From Piromyces finnis (Eukaryota > Neocallimastigomycota > Neocallimastigomycetes > Neocallimastigales > Neocallimastigaceae), in contig MCFH01000054.1 in NCBI GenBank assembly GCA_002104945.1, forward strand, positions 248,001-312,000: DNA of 64,000 bases, in the 5' to 3' direction. Below the pieces are notes generated by a model that worked only from the letters and a program-made list of their open reading frames with translations, ran no database searches and was not told the origin of the DNA. The position numbers and the translations under genes were made by a program. Below, piece after piece: positions 1 to 12,993 of the stretch. How positions within the stretch are numbered: position 1 is the first letter of the stretch; each line of letters opens with the position of its first letter.

Positions 1-1196
1 TTATGTTTGGTAATTAATAATAATTAAAGTTAAGTTTAAATGAATTCTATAATTATCTTTTTTTTTATGTATATATATATATACATTTAAATAAATATAA
101 ATTTTTAATTTTTTTTAATTATATATAACAATTAAAGAATCGTATTTTATAAAGTTAGCATTTTATCCTATTTCCATTTGAATCAAATTACCTATAAAAT
201 GATATATATTATAAATATCATTTTAAGTTTAATTATAATTATTTTTTGTATACAGTTAGGTTAAATAAGGTTTTATTTTTTAGATTGACATTTATGCAAT
301 TATAATTTTATAATATATATAAGTAAAGATATCCAACTAATTTTTTTTTTTTTTTTTTTTTTTTTTTTGTTCATTTTTTTTTAGTTATAAAGAATTAATC
401 TTTGTTTGTATATATTACATAAATATTTAAAGAAAAAAAAAATGTTTAATTTTTTCCAGAACATATATTATAAAAGTAAGAATAAACGCATAACACGCTT
501 TTTAAAAATTTATCTATTTAATATTTTATATATATTTGAATAAAGAGTATTACATACTACATTTTTACCATTATATTTATAATACTATACAATATAAAAG
601 CAGGCATAAAATTAAGATGAAACTCTAATATTTTATATAATATGAATTGCTTTTAATTATTATAGTTTTAAGTTATATATATATATATATATATATATAC
701 ATCGAGTTACTAATTTAAATATTTTTTTTAGTTTATAAATCTAAAATTATAATATAATAAAAAAGTAAAAAAGATAAATAAATGAAATGTTTTTATTTAT
801 ATAATCAATAAATGTAGTATTTACATTGATACATGCATGTATTAAATAATAAATAACATATATATATGATATATAATTTTGTTCATTTTATTTATTAATT
901 TATATTTAAGTCATAAATTTTATTATTGTAGTGTGTATAGTTTTATTAATTTTAGTGTGTGTTTTTTATAAAGAAAATTTTTATTACAATTGTTTAAAAA
1001 ATAGAGCATTAATTTATTGAATATAATAAAAAATGTATGAATAATATTATGAAATTAATGTAAAATATCAATATAAATATTATAGTAAACAACATAGAAA
1101 AAAAGTATAAAGTATATATTTAATATAAAAAAAAAATAAATTGAGACAAAAAAAAAAGTTTAAAGAAAATGAAAAGATATAATAGTTTTAGAGAAA
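1..1196. other. AT-rich non-coding stretch
   Basis: I see no supportable gene here. The stretch holds A/T homopolymers (a T run of nearly 30 nt around 341-368) and TA repeats. It lies downstream of the LIMR gene stop at 1197, so it includes that gene's 3' flank. Confidence 0.6.
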
Positions 1197-1505
1197 TTAC
1201 ACTTTGTTTGATTTTAATGATTCTTCATTTCCTGATGAAACTCGTGATTTTTTAATTATTGCTTTTCTTGTTGGAACAAATATGCTTTTTTTTAGAAAAA
1301 TGATAACAAATATAAAAAGTATATATAAATATTAGAAATTAAAACATTATTTTATTATATTGTATTTAATTATGATAAAAGAATGATAATAGGATAGTTA
1401 CCATAGTAATAATGTTATAAAAATAAGAGCTAAATATATGAAAAGGAAATAATTGTATCCGTATGATAAATATTTTAATTTTTGAATTTGAATACCAAAT
1501 ATTTC

Positions 1506-1578
<73 letters not shown>

Positions 1579-4059
1579 GTTATTATTATTCAAGAATATA
1601 TATTATTTAATAATTTTTAGTGTTTTAATATTTAAAAGCTTAATTTATAATATATTATTAATAGTTTTATAAAATTACTTTGGGAAGTAGTATATTTAGC
1701 ATAACCTCCTAGAGCCGTTGATAAAAATTGAACAATTGCAACAGTAGTGAATAATATAATACCAACATTATATAACAATGAATTCATTAATGTACCTTTA
1801 ATACTATATAATAAATATTTTTTTTTTTAGGTTAGAACTATATATGTGTATATATATGTATAATCTATTTTTTAATTATTATATTTATTATTTTTCATAC
1901 ACTAATGGATGAATTGCAAATATTTCGAATTTCATGCCAAATTTCATACTTCCATTGATTACAGAAGTTAATAACCAAAATGCTAATGCAGAATAAAGAG
2001 CTGTTCCAACAAATGGTATTTTACTAAATGTTGATAAAATAGTACTTAAGAAAGCAGATATAGGTTCTTTTCCTAATGTTTTCATTAAAGAATATAAAAC
2101 GATATGTAAAACCCAAACAAATGATAAAATACCACTATTTATTATATATATATATATATATATATGGATTTGTTTTGAAAATAGTATTTTGAAAAGATAT
2201 TAATTAATAATAGGAAAATTAAATTCATTTATAATAATGTATATAATAAATATAAACAAAAAAAGTGCTATTTAATATCTAACCCAAATATTCCAAGTAA
2301 TAACTTTCCAAATTGGATTAAAATGTTACCACCTTTTTCTGTATATGATTCTTCCATTTTGTTATACTCATCTTCAAGTGCTAATACACTCTATTACAAT
2401 ATAAACAAATAGTTTTATATATAATTATTAATTTTGTATTAATAAAATCAAAAACTTGTGATAACTATATATTAGTTTACTTTTTGGAATTCCTTTTCTT
2501 GTCTTTTTAATTCTTTAACATCTTTAGAAAATCTTGATTTATTTTTAGCGCTTTCTCTTAATTTTTCAATTTCAAAGTTCTTGTTCATTAATGTTTGTGA
2601 TTTTATTCCAATTTCATTTTTCATTTTTAAATATCTAATCATGAATAATTGATATATTTTAAAATAATAAGAAATTTTAATATATATATTTTCGAATAAT
2701 AAATGAATATATTGCGTGGTTATTTAATATTTTTTTTATTAGTATAAAATTAAATCTAACTTTTCTTTTCCAATTGGTTTTGGTCTATTTTTAAATGATG
2801 TTATCAAATCAGATGGTAAAGTAATTAAACCTACTCCACCAAAAACGGAAAATAGGAACCATCCGATAAATGAAATAATTGCAATAATATACATAAATAT
2901 GGATACTTTAACATCATTTTCAACTACTTTTTCAATATAACATGAATTCTTTTTTTTTTTTTTTTTTTTTTTATTCAAAATAATATAATAATAATTTGTT
3001 TTGAAATTAAATTAATAGTGGTGGTATAGATTAATATTTATATCCAAAATATATTTTAAAAATAACAAGAAATAGAATATAGTAATAAAATAATATATAT
3101 ATATAAATATATTTAAATATTTAGTATATATTTCGTTAAAAATAATAATTTATAATATTATGTGTTTATTATTACAGATGATTCGCAAAAATTTGTTTTA
3201 TAATCAAAGTTTTCTGAAGAAATGAGTGAACTTGAAATTTCCTTTCTTTCAATTTTAATTGTTCCAAACAAATACCATAGAACCCCTATAATACCAATTA
3301 TGATTACAGATGTTGGTATTGACCATTTTATAGCATTCATATATTGTTTTTTTGTTGTATTACTGATTATATGAAATAATTATAGCATTGATAATATATA
3401 TTTATTTATTTTAATCATTTATAATTAAATAGTAAGGAATGAAAATATTTTAAATATATAACAGTTATCTATACTGCATATATTAATTTTATTCTAATAT
3501 TTAAATATAGTAATATAGTTACTCTGTATCATCATAGCCTTCATAGTAAAACATCATAAATGGAATTATAATAATAGCAAATACTGCTGTTAATATAAAA
3601 CATATTATATTCAGTGTATACATTGGCAATGACCCTTTCTTTACTGCTTCCCCTCTTTGATTTTGAACATCAAGTGGTAATAATAAAATATTACAACATG
3701 CTAGAGTTAAACCAATGAGCTTTTTAATATATATTGATTGTTATACCGATGTATATTTATTTATATTTAAATAAAAAAAAAAAACAAATAAAATATATTA
3801 TTACTTTTATTTTTGATAATTTTCTTTTCTTTCTTTTTTTTTTTTATTTTAGTATTTAATTATCATTTTTTAATTTTTTTTTTTTTTGAAATATTCTCAT
3901 TGTTGATATTGAAACACCTACAGCAACAATTTTTGGTGCCCATGCTACCCATTTATCTTCAGGATGTTGGAAATATATTAAGAAATAGAGAGATCCAATG
4001 GCAAGTAAAACAAAAAATACTACGGACTCTATTATTAATACTAAATCTATTCCATCCAT
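1197..4059 (-). CDS. LIMR family (LMBR1 domain) multi-pass membrane protein, 10 exons, 508 aa
   Basis: I spliced ten exons by GT-AG sites with phase agreeing throughout: complement of 1197-1284, 1402-1504, 1679-1803, 1901-2134, 2284-2390, 2481-2634, 2761-2948, 3176-3362, 3523-3719 and 3916-4059. The product is about 508 residues, normal for the family. Family landmarks in order: an N-terminal helix followed by YFQHPEDKW; LLLPLDVQN; MFYYEGYDD; FSVFGGVGLITLPSDLI; a charged coiled-coil segment around residues 265-320; GMKFEIFAIHPLV; and GTLMNSLLYNVG. The family resembles lipocalin-interacting membrane receptors and the lysosomal LMBD1 cobalamin protein; plant and amoebal LIMR proteins match best from memory. 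About nine membrane helices are expected. The role here is unproven (surface or endolysosomal membrane). The gene is divergent from the carboxypeptidase gene. Confidence 0.9.
1505..1590. repeat. (ATT)n microsatellite inside an intron
   Basis: About 28 near-perfect ATT units lie just upstream (on the minus strand) of the acceptor for exon 9 of the LIMR gene, so they fall inside intron 8. On the minus strand the tract reads AAT, ending at the acceptor that opens exon 9 at 1504. Confidence 0.9.
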
Positions 4060-5502
4060 TTTAAATATATATTTTTTATTTTAATAAAAATATTTTATAT
4101 TTTATATTTCTTGATATGTGGATTAAAAAAAAAAATTTGTTATTAAAAAAAAAAAAACACTTTTTTTCTGAAAATATTATAATTTCATTTTCTTTTTTAG
4201 TTATCGGTATTTTTTTTTCTTATAATGTAAATATATTTATTTTTTTTTTTTTTTTTTATCGCTTTGCTTAAACAAATCTAATTATATATATTGTATTATT
4301 TTTCTATTATATATACGTATATATGAATAAAAAATAATTATTAAGAAAAAATCAATAATTTTAGAAATAAAAAAAAAAAAAAGTTTGTTTTCTACGAGTA
4401 TATTCAATAACAGTAATATTTTTCTTTTAATTACTAATGTAACTTTTTAAATATATATTATATAATAATAAAATTTACAAAGAAATAATAATGAATGCTA
4501 TAGGATTTTTTTTTTTTATTTGTTATTAATTATATTAATTTTTATAAAAAGTATTTATCCTAATAAAATTAAATACAGTTTTATTAATAAAAAAAGAATG
4601 TTATTCAAGAAGGTTTAGCTTTTAGATAAAATATTTTCGATTTATTCAAATGGCAATTTTATAGATTACTTTTAAATAATTCTTTATACGGTAGTTAAAG
4701 ATATTTAATATAAAATAAAATTACATATTAAAGTAATGCATTATAAAATGTTATTTTACTTTATTTTTTAAATATTTTAAAAAGGCTTATTTTATTTATT
4801 TAAACTATTATAAATTACTAATTAATTTTTAATTGATTCATTCATACATATTACTTTGTTAACCTTAAATTTTCAATATTTAGTATAAAGTTTTATAATA
4901 ATAACTACTTTTATACATTATTAGGTTAGAATATTTTTTTTCTTTTCCAATTATATATACTATATAAAATGTGCATGAATAGATCTTGTAATTTATATTC
5001 ACTGAAATAATAATATCGATGAATGAATGTTTGATTTTTTAGGTGAGTAAATGTGTGAGTAGGTATGAATTTCATTTAATCTTTTTTTTTTTTTTAATAA
5101 TTTTTATACCAAGAAAATGCTTGAGTACCCATAAAAATTGTTGTTTATTAAATTTTATTTTTATTATTAATTAAAGTTTTTAAATTTAATTTTTATAAAG
5201 TTTATAGTTTAAACCACACATACCAATAATCAAGAGTACCTATAAATAAAATATTACATTTTCCTTTTTTTTTTTTTTTTTTCTTTAAAACAAAAAAGAA
5301 AATCGAAATTTAAGAAAGAAAAAAAGAAATATTTGTTTAATACATACTTAAAAAACATATATTTATAATATATATTGACATATATATAAATATAATTTAA
5401 TAGAAATAACAACAATAAATTAAGAAAAAGAAAAAAATAATTGAAAAAATAAATATAAAACAACATCCGAAAATAATTTAAAACTATCAGTATATAATTG
5501 AA
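4060..5502. other. Shared divergent promoter region
   Basis: These 1.44 kb separate two divergent starts (LIMR and the Kex1-like gene). The region is almost pure A/T with many homopolymers. I could not pick a distinct regulatory motif or coding exon. Confidence 0.6.
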
Positions 5503-8500
5503 ATGAACTTTAAATTTTTATATACAGCTATTGCTGTATTAGCTTCTTTTGTAAGGGCACAAAATCAATTACCGGATGTTCCAAAAGGTACTTTAAAAAT
5601 ATATAAATAGTAAAATGGAAAACATTATAATTTAGCTTAAAGTATACAAGTCATTTGAAATGCTTACTGTAACAATTTGAAATTAAAAATAAAATTTGTT
5701 TATACAGCCGAAGAATTAAAAGTAGATTCATTACCAGATATTAGTACTTTAAATAGCACTCAATATGCAGGGTATTTTATATATTAATATCAAGCATAAA
5801 AATCAAATAATAAAGAATTTGTTAATATTAAATATAATAAATATAATTTTATTTTACAGTTTATTACCTATCAGAACAAATACATTTGTTTTCTTCTGGT
5901 TATTTGAACAAGAAGAACCAAAAAAACCAAATATTAAGGAAAAATTAACAGTATGGTTAAACGGAGGTAAAAATAAAAAAATAATATTAAAAATATATGG
6001 ATAATATATCGGCATTTCTTATATCTTTAAAATGTACATTATTCTCACAATATTATAATATTATAATAGGTCCAGGATGGTAAACTTCAAATTATACAAT
6101 ATTTATATATATAATATAATTTCAAAAAAGAATGTTTCATTAATGTTTATATTTGTTAACTCAATTAAATTAAAATATTTATTAAAAAAATTAGTTCAAG
6201 GTAAAAATTACTATTGCAATTTAAATTTTAAAAATTATAACATTTATAAAAAATAAAAAAAAAAAAAAGATATATTAAAGTCTATAATATTATTTATAAT
6301 AAAATAATATAAATTAGTATGGATGGTGTTTTTATGGAAAATGGTCCATATACTTTTGATGAAGATGGAAAAATTACTCATAATCCATACAGTTGGAATA
6401 AACATACTAATGTAGTTTATGGTAAATTAAGAAATTACAGAAATTATTATTTATTATTTTTTACTTTTATTCACACAATGTCTAATTAAAAAAAATGCTA
6501 ATCAATGATATTTAAAAATGAATAGTTGACCAACCAACGGGTACCGGTTTTAGTTATACCAAAAACAATGATATTCCAAGAAACGAATATGATGTTGGAA
6601 GAGATTTTAACACCTTTTTAGGTCAATTATTCAGAGTTTTCCCACAATATGCTGATGCTGAAGTATATATTCAATGATAATCAGATATATATATTTATAA
6701 ATTAAAATAGTTATATATTTATACTAAGGATTAAAATTAAAATTATCATCATCATAATTAGATTTATATTGCTGGTGAAAGTTTTGCCGGAACTTATATT
6801 CCATATATAGCATCTAATTTAATTAAAAACCCAGTAAATGAAAAAATGGTATAAATAAGAAAATAAAAATTTATATAATTATAATAATAATAAAATGATA
6901 CCTAATATTATTTATAAAGATTGATTTACAAGGTATTGCTATCGGTAACGGTTGGATAGATCCAGCAAGACAAGTAATATATATATATTGTTTTTAAGTA
7001 GTGAATTGCTATTTTTTGGGTAATATTGTTATTTTAATCAACAAAATAATTATTTGTAAAATGTATTATAGTATCAAGGTTACCTTAAATATTCAGTGGA
7101 TAACAATATTTTAAGTGGAAATGCCTTAGTAAGTATTTTTATCATTGCTTATGATGAATCAAAAAATATTAATACTTAATATTGTGTGGTAATAATATTG
7201 ACAAAATTTTCTATTAATACGTAATTAGAAAAAGGTAAAAGAATTAACTAATAAATGTACTGAAGAATACAAAAAAAAAGACAGAATTAAAAATTATGGA
7301 TGTGAATATATTTTAGATTCTATTTTAGATGGTACAACTGCCAAGTATGTTTTTTTTTTTTTCTTCTTCTCATATTAATCCCTCCCCCTTCCTTTATGAC
7401 AAAATATTAACATTATTAAAATGAAAAAAAAAATTTTTTTTAATCATTTAAAATTAAATAGTGGACAATTTTGTATCAATATGTATGATATTCGTTTAAG
7501 AGATACAGATAAGAAAGGTGGTTGTGGTTTATATTCATGGCCTTTAACTCTTGGTAGTATGACATATTATTTACAAGTAAGCTAATTTTTGTTGATCTAT
7601 TTATAAATCCAAAACTATTCATTTTAATACGTTATAGCAAATATTAACAAAATAGATATAAAATATATAAATTTCATTTTAAAAATTTTCTAGAGATTGG
7701 ATGTAATTGAAGCCATTCATGCTTCCGCAACTCCACATACTTGGAGAGAATGTACTTCAAGAGTATCCTCTGCACTTTCTGGTGATAATAGCAAACCATC
7801 CTACACTGTAATTAATATTTATATAATGATTATTTTTATATCTCTAAACAATCAAATAAATAAATGAATATATATATTTATTAAACTATTATATTTTATT
7901 TATTTTATTCATAATTTTATAGCTATTCCCATTCCTTTTAGAGCATATCAAGATTACTCTTTTTGCGTAAATATTTATTAGTATATTTATCTATATAGGA
8001 TTGTCCTATTTATATTAAAGTTTTTTTTTTTTTTTTTTTAATTTTAAATTTTATTATCTATTTTATGTAATAATTAATATATCAAAGTGGTGACAAAGAT
8101 CTTATTTGTAATCATGCTGGTATTGAAATGATGATTGATAACATGACATGGGATGGTGCTAAGGGTTATAGTGTAAGTAGTTAAATGAATTACTATCTTT
8201 TTTTTTTTTTTATTAAATTTAGTATTAATGATATATATAATAAATAACAATAGAATGGTTTAATTGACTGGGTTGTTAATGGAAAAGTCAGTGGTGCTTA
8301 TCAATCTGAAAGAAATTTAACTTATATTCGTATGACAAATGGTAGTCATATGGTTCCAATTGATTTACCAGAAGAATCCTTATTCATGTTTAATAGTTTT
8401 ATTGGTATTAACGACGAGGAAAAGGCAAGCTTGGTAATACTTTATTTTTCAATATAATTTTTTTTTATTTTTTTTTTTAAAAAAAAAAAACTTATTCATT

Positions 8501-9030
8501 TATATTAATATTAATAGGATAACCAATTTGACTATGATGAAGGTCAAAAGAAATTATCTTCAGATGCTTCTATGGAACATTCCAATTCTAACGTCACTAA
8601 ATTGTAACTATTGATTTTTATTATTATTATTATTATTTTATTATTTTTTATTAAAATCTTTAAATTCTTAAATTAATATAATGGTTAAAAAAAAAAAGTA
8701 ATTTATTAATTTTAATAATATATTATTTTAAAATTTTTATTTTATAAAAAAAAAAGATTATCACTTTCTATTCTTAGTGTTAGTTTAATTGCTTTCGTAA
8801 CCGTATTTGCTATTCGTAAAAATAAACAAAATGATGCTACCAGTAGTGTGGAATGGCATGAATTAATGAAAGATAACAATGGTTCTGAAATTGAAGATGA
8901 TAATAATGATAATGTCATTGATATTAATTTAGATGATGATGAAGAATCCTTAAGTGATATAGAAAACTTTATATTAGAGAATGAAAATGATGATATCGAT
9001 GAAAATATAAATGATACTTTAGGACTATAG
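5503..9030 (+). CDS. KEX1: Kex1-like serine carboxypeptidase, 18 exons, 574 aa
   Basis: Spliced exons: 5503-5587, 5708-5771, 5860-5966, 6070-6079, 6195-6200, 6318-6421, 6526-6662, 6762-6848, 6920-6973, 7072-7128, 7229-7344, 7462-7576, 7694-7807, 7923-7966, 8088-8172, 8254-8433, 8518-8603 and 8757-9030; all phases agree. The product has a signal peptide (residues 1-19, ending VRA), the S10-family motif [24 protein letters not shown], catalytic Ser178 in GESFAG, Asp371 in GDKDLICNH and His427 in SHMVP. The run [10 protein letters not shown] is typical of Kex1 rather than vacuolar CPY. One C-terminal helix (about 485-503) precedes a very acidic cytosolic tail. This is the architecture of Golgi Kex1, which trims C-terminal Lys/Arg from Kex2-cleaved peptides. 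The motif around the oxyanion hole is split over four exons, two of them only 10 and 6 nt long. Confidence 0.93.
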
Positions 9031-9716
9031 ATTTATATATATATATATATATGTATAAATAACATTGTCAAAGAATAGAAACATTTTTGGTTAATTAAAA
9101 AAAAAAAAAAAAAAAAACCCTACTATTTAGAATTTCATAATTTTTTATTTATATAATTTTTTTTACATAGATATACTTGTAATAATATAATACTGTTTAA
9201 AATAACAAATAGAAAAAAAAAAAAAAAAAAAAAAAGATAAATATTTTAAAAAAAGTAAAATCCATGTATTTTTAAACTATTTTAATTTAATATATATATA
9301 TATATATGTTTTTAATTCTTATCTCTTTATTATTATTAAAACTCTGAGTGCAATCTGCCAATTTTCACACTATAAATATTGACTTTGAACCAGATTTTTA
9401 GAGATGTAATAAATTTATGGTTATTTTAGTTATGTATAAATATTAATAAATATTATAAATAGTGTAAAAAATAAATCATAAATAGTTTTAAATTTTCTTT
9501 TAATTATTTATTTTTGCTTTTATTTTTGCTTTTACTTTTAATAAATTTACATTTTTTCTATTTACTAATAACAACTTCAAAAGAAATATATATATTTTGT
9601 CTCTTTACAGTCGTTTATATATATATATATATATTTTAATCATCAATTATAGTGGTATATTTGTACTATATATATATATATAATTTTTTTTTTCTTTTAT
9701 TATTGTTTAAACACAA
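9031..9716. other. Convergent intergenic region
   Basis: This is the 3' flank of both the carboxypeptidase (plus) and acylphosphatase (minus) genes. It contains A runs (about 9099-9117 and 9213-9235) and TA repeats, and no coding signal I can support. Confidence 0.6.
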
Positions 9717-10535
9717 CGATAAACTACAAAGTCAGTTTCAGTAGCTTCCTTATCACTAATAGAGAATTCAGCGTGATCAATAATACTTCTTGGGGAACCT
9801 TTTGTTTGAAGGAAAGTTTTACTAATATATCAAATAAAAAATAAAAGTATTAATAGGTTACCATAAATAATATATATTTGTTTATATAAAAAATAAATTT
9901 CAAAATTTAAATGTAATAGTAATTACAATTTTTCAATTTGAGATTCCTTTCCAGTAGCAAGTCCTTGAACAGTACCATGAGTAGTGTTCATACACCATCC
10001 TCTTAAACCAAGTTTTTTGCCTTCTAATTTAGTGTATTTACGGAAATATACACCTTAAAAAAAATAAATAATATTTTTTATTATTTTATGACATTGTATA
10101 TATATATATTATTAATTTCATTAATTTAAAATAATTCATTTGAAATTTATTATTCATTTTTTTATTTTTTAAATTTCTATTTTTTTTTTTTTAAAAAAAA
10201 AAAAAGTTTTATTTATATATACCTTGAACTTTTCCGTATACTTCAAATTTAATAGAAACAATTTTTTCATTTTTATCTGATTTTGTAGACATGGTTTTAC
10301 TAGATTTCTTGTTTATTAAAGTTTTTTTGGAAAGATTATTACTTAAATGGGTAGTTGATTTCTTTGAAGTACTACTAAGATTCTTTTTATCAGTTAAAAG
10401 ACTTGTTAATTTTAAAGTCTTTTTATTATTATTAGTTTTTAAAGTGTTTTCCCTTAACATTGAAAAACCTTGTGCTAATGTAATATCAAATAAAGTACTA
10501 TTTGTTAAAGATGTTGAAAAGTTTGTTAATGACAT
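9717..10535 (-). CDS. Acylphosphatase with long N-terminal extension, 3 exons, 184 aa
   Basis: Exons: complement of 9717-9831, 9927-10053 and 10223-10535. The C-terminal half is a complete acylphosphatase, an enzyme that hydrolyses carboxyl-phosphate bonds. It has GVYFRKYT with the phosphate-binding Arg109 and [15 protein letters not shown] with catalytic Asn127. The 18-residue spacing equals that of Arg23 and Asn41 in the classical enzymes. The domain occupies about residues 92-184. The first 90 residues are rich in Ser, Thr, Asn and Lys and have few acidic residues. They could be a disordered extension or an organelle (mitochondrion-derived, hydrogenosome) targeting segment. Met82 is an alternative start that would give an ordinary-sized enzyme of about 103 residues. 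I kept the upstream ATG because the frame is open throughout. Confidence 0.88.
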
Positions 10536-10930
10536 TTTTTTTTTTTTTTATATATTTTTTTTAAGATAAAATTTTAAAATATTTTTAATTATTATTTAAT
10601 AAAGTTTTTTTTTTTTTTTCTTTTATATATACAAATTGAATTTTAATTTCTTTATGCTTAATTGCTGTTGTATCTCTATACAAACTTTAAAAATTAACTA
10701 CTTTTTTTATTTTTTAATAAGAAAACAATAAGAAAAAAGAATAATTGAAATGATAATAATTAAAATAAAAAAAAAAAAAGTGTATATTTATACAAAATGA
10801 AAGTATATTACTTTAATAATTAATATTTCTTAAATGTTATTATTAATGTATTTAATTAGTAAATCTGATGTTGTGAAATGAAATATGAAATACAATACTA
10901 TACAACAATATAAAAAAATTAACATTAATA

Positions 10931-10967
<37 letters not shown>

Positions 10968-11269
10968 ATTTTATTTTAAAATTAGTGTGCTATCTATCTA
11001 TATATATTTAATAAATAAATAAAAAATAATAAATAAATAAAAAAAAAAAGTTATTAACATCATGAAAGAAGGATTAAACATTAAAAAGAAAAATTAAAAC
11101 TTTTTTTTGATTTATTATTTTAATTTATTTTTAATCATTTCTTTCTTAAATGGTATTTTTTTTTATAATATGAGTCTATATAGATACTTTTCAATATATA
11201 TATTTTTTTATTATTATCATTAAAAATTGAAACATTATCGTAGTAGAAAAGATATTGACATTCAGTATT
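10536..11269. other. Intergenic region with (ATT)n tract
   Basis: This separates the acylphosphatase start from the CDC50 stop; both genes read leftward, so it should hold the acylphosphatase promoter. It contains an ATT microsatellite at about 10931-10965 and several T runs. No exon is visible. Confidence 0.6.
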
Positions 11270-12993
11270 TTACTGAGTTTTGTAGCTAAGATAGCTGGTA
11301 TCTCCTAATTTTCTTGGGCTTATCATATTCTTAACAAGGAAAATAATACCTAATAACAAACTAAGTGAACCAACGACAACATATCCAATACCAAGGAATG
11401 GATTCTTTCCTCCAAATGCTGAAACATTACTAATAATTATTGATTTTGTTCCACCAAAACTTTCAACATCAAATCCTGATAAATATTAGTAATAATAACA
11501 ATGATAATAAACATTATTTATTAATGCATATTTATACAAAATGTATGGTATTAAAAACAATAACTATTATATAGAGTAAATTTTTAAAAGATTTTTTTTT
11601 TATTTCAATACTTACTATCAATAATTTGAATGGAATATCTTCCTTTTGGTAAACTACCATTCTTGTTTTGACCATAAAGTTTTCTAAAGTTTGGAAGACC
11701 TGCAACTCTCATCCAAACCTGGAAACGTTCCATATCTGCTAATCTTGGGAAGTTTTCACGAGTATAACCATTTTTGTATTGTGGGAAATCTTTTTTCCAG
11801 TTTGGTGGTGGAATTAAATTCTTAAGTTCTTCATCAGTAAGTTGATTAACATTCATATTTTTATATTTATCCTTATCTGAACTCCATGATATACCAGATT
11901 CTGAAAATTCATATTCAAATGAATCTTCTCTTACTAATTTTGATCCAATAACTTCATCTAAACATTATTATTATTAGTAGTAGTAGTGGTGGTGGTGATG
12001 GTAGTTATAGTTGTAATAGTATAATGAAATAAAGTAAAGAGAAATAAAATGGTTTTAGTAAAAAATATTGTCCATTCTTTTTTATATAAAGTTCGTTTTA
12101 TAAAATCATTACTCGTATAAATTATTTATTTTTTTTTAAATGTAAAGTTTTATTTATTTACCACTGAAGAATGAATTTGCAATTAAACCACATGGATAAT
12201 ATTGCTTTCCATTACTTTTATCTAATGGAGCACAATCACTAATATCATCTTTATAATATTTATCGGATTTTAATTGTTTTGGCATATAACTTTTAAAGTA
12301 ATCTCTATGATTTTGATAGAAATTAGTTAATCTATAATATAAGAAAACAGGTTTTTTGTATTCACTAAATATTTCAAAATTCACTGTACAAATATTTTGT
12401 TGACTATCATAATTCCATGCAGCAATGGGTAAGGTTGGTTTTCCACCATATTTACATTTTGTATAATCAAGAATAATTTCTTTAACCTTTTATATTTAAT
12501 ATATTTATGAAAATAATATATTTATATATATATTTATTAAAATTTTAGAATGCTTATTTTCTTTTTTAAATTATGTTGCTTTTTTTTTAAAAAAAATTGT
12601 GAATAAATATTAAATTGAAAATGAAATTTACAGATTCAGAAGATACATAGAGAGCAATACCTATTGGAAGAAATATTACACCAATAATGAAAAATATAGG
12701 TATTACATTTTTTGGAGTAAGCAATGGTTGCCAGGACTTTAATCTTTGTTGTTTAAAAGCTGTGTCTGTTTTTTTTTTTTTTTTTTTATAAAAAAAAATT
12801 GTTTTATATTATTACATTGAAGATTATTATTATATACAATTGTTTATGAATATAAAACAAATATAATTGAAAAGGTTTTATATTTTAAATAAAATTTTAA
12901 CATTTTATATCAAATGAAAAAAAAAAAAAGGTATATGTTATTTTATTTTAAATGAAATTTACCAGCTGGTCTATTGCCTAGTTTATTTGCCAT
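11270..12993 (-). CDS. CDC50: CDC50/LEM3 family P4-ATPase (lipid flippase) beta subunit, 5 exons, 345 aa
   Basis: Exons: complement of 11270-11475, 11616-11957, 12162-12486, 12632-12765 and 12963-12993; the first exon codes only ten residues. Family landmarks are AFKQQRLKSWQPLLTP before the first helix (about residues 31-50), an ectodomain with paired cysteines (KCKYGGKP, DCAPL, YYPCGLIANSFF), WMRVAGLPNFRKLYG, and a second helix after GGKNPFLGIGYV. Length and two-helix topology match yeast Cdc50/Lem3 (about 390-410 aa) closely enough. Such subunits escort P4-type ATPases out of the ER and are needed for phospholipid flipping at Golgi, endosome or plasma membrane. No P4-ATPase gene lies in this window. 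Confidence 0.93.

Noticed and set aside
1366-1672. Poly-Asn (minus) and poly-Leu (plus) frames
   Set aside because: They arise from the ATT tract inside intron 8 of the LIMR gene; the real exon 9 in this area is 1402-1504 in another frame.
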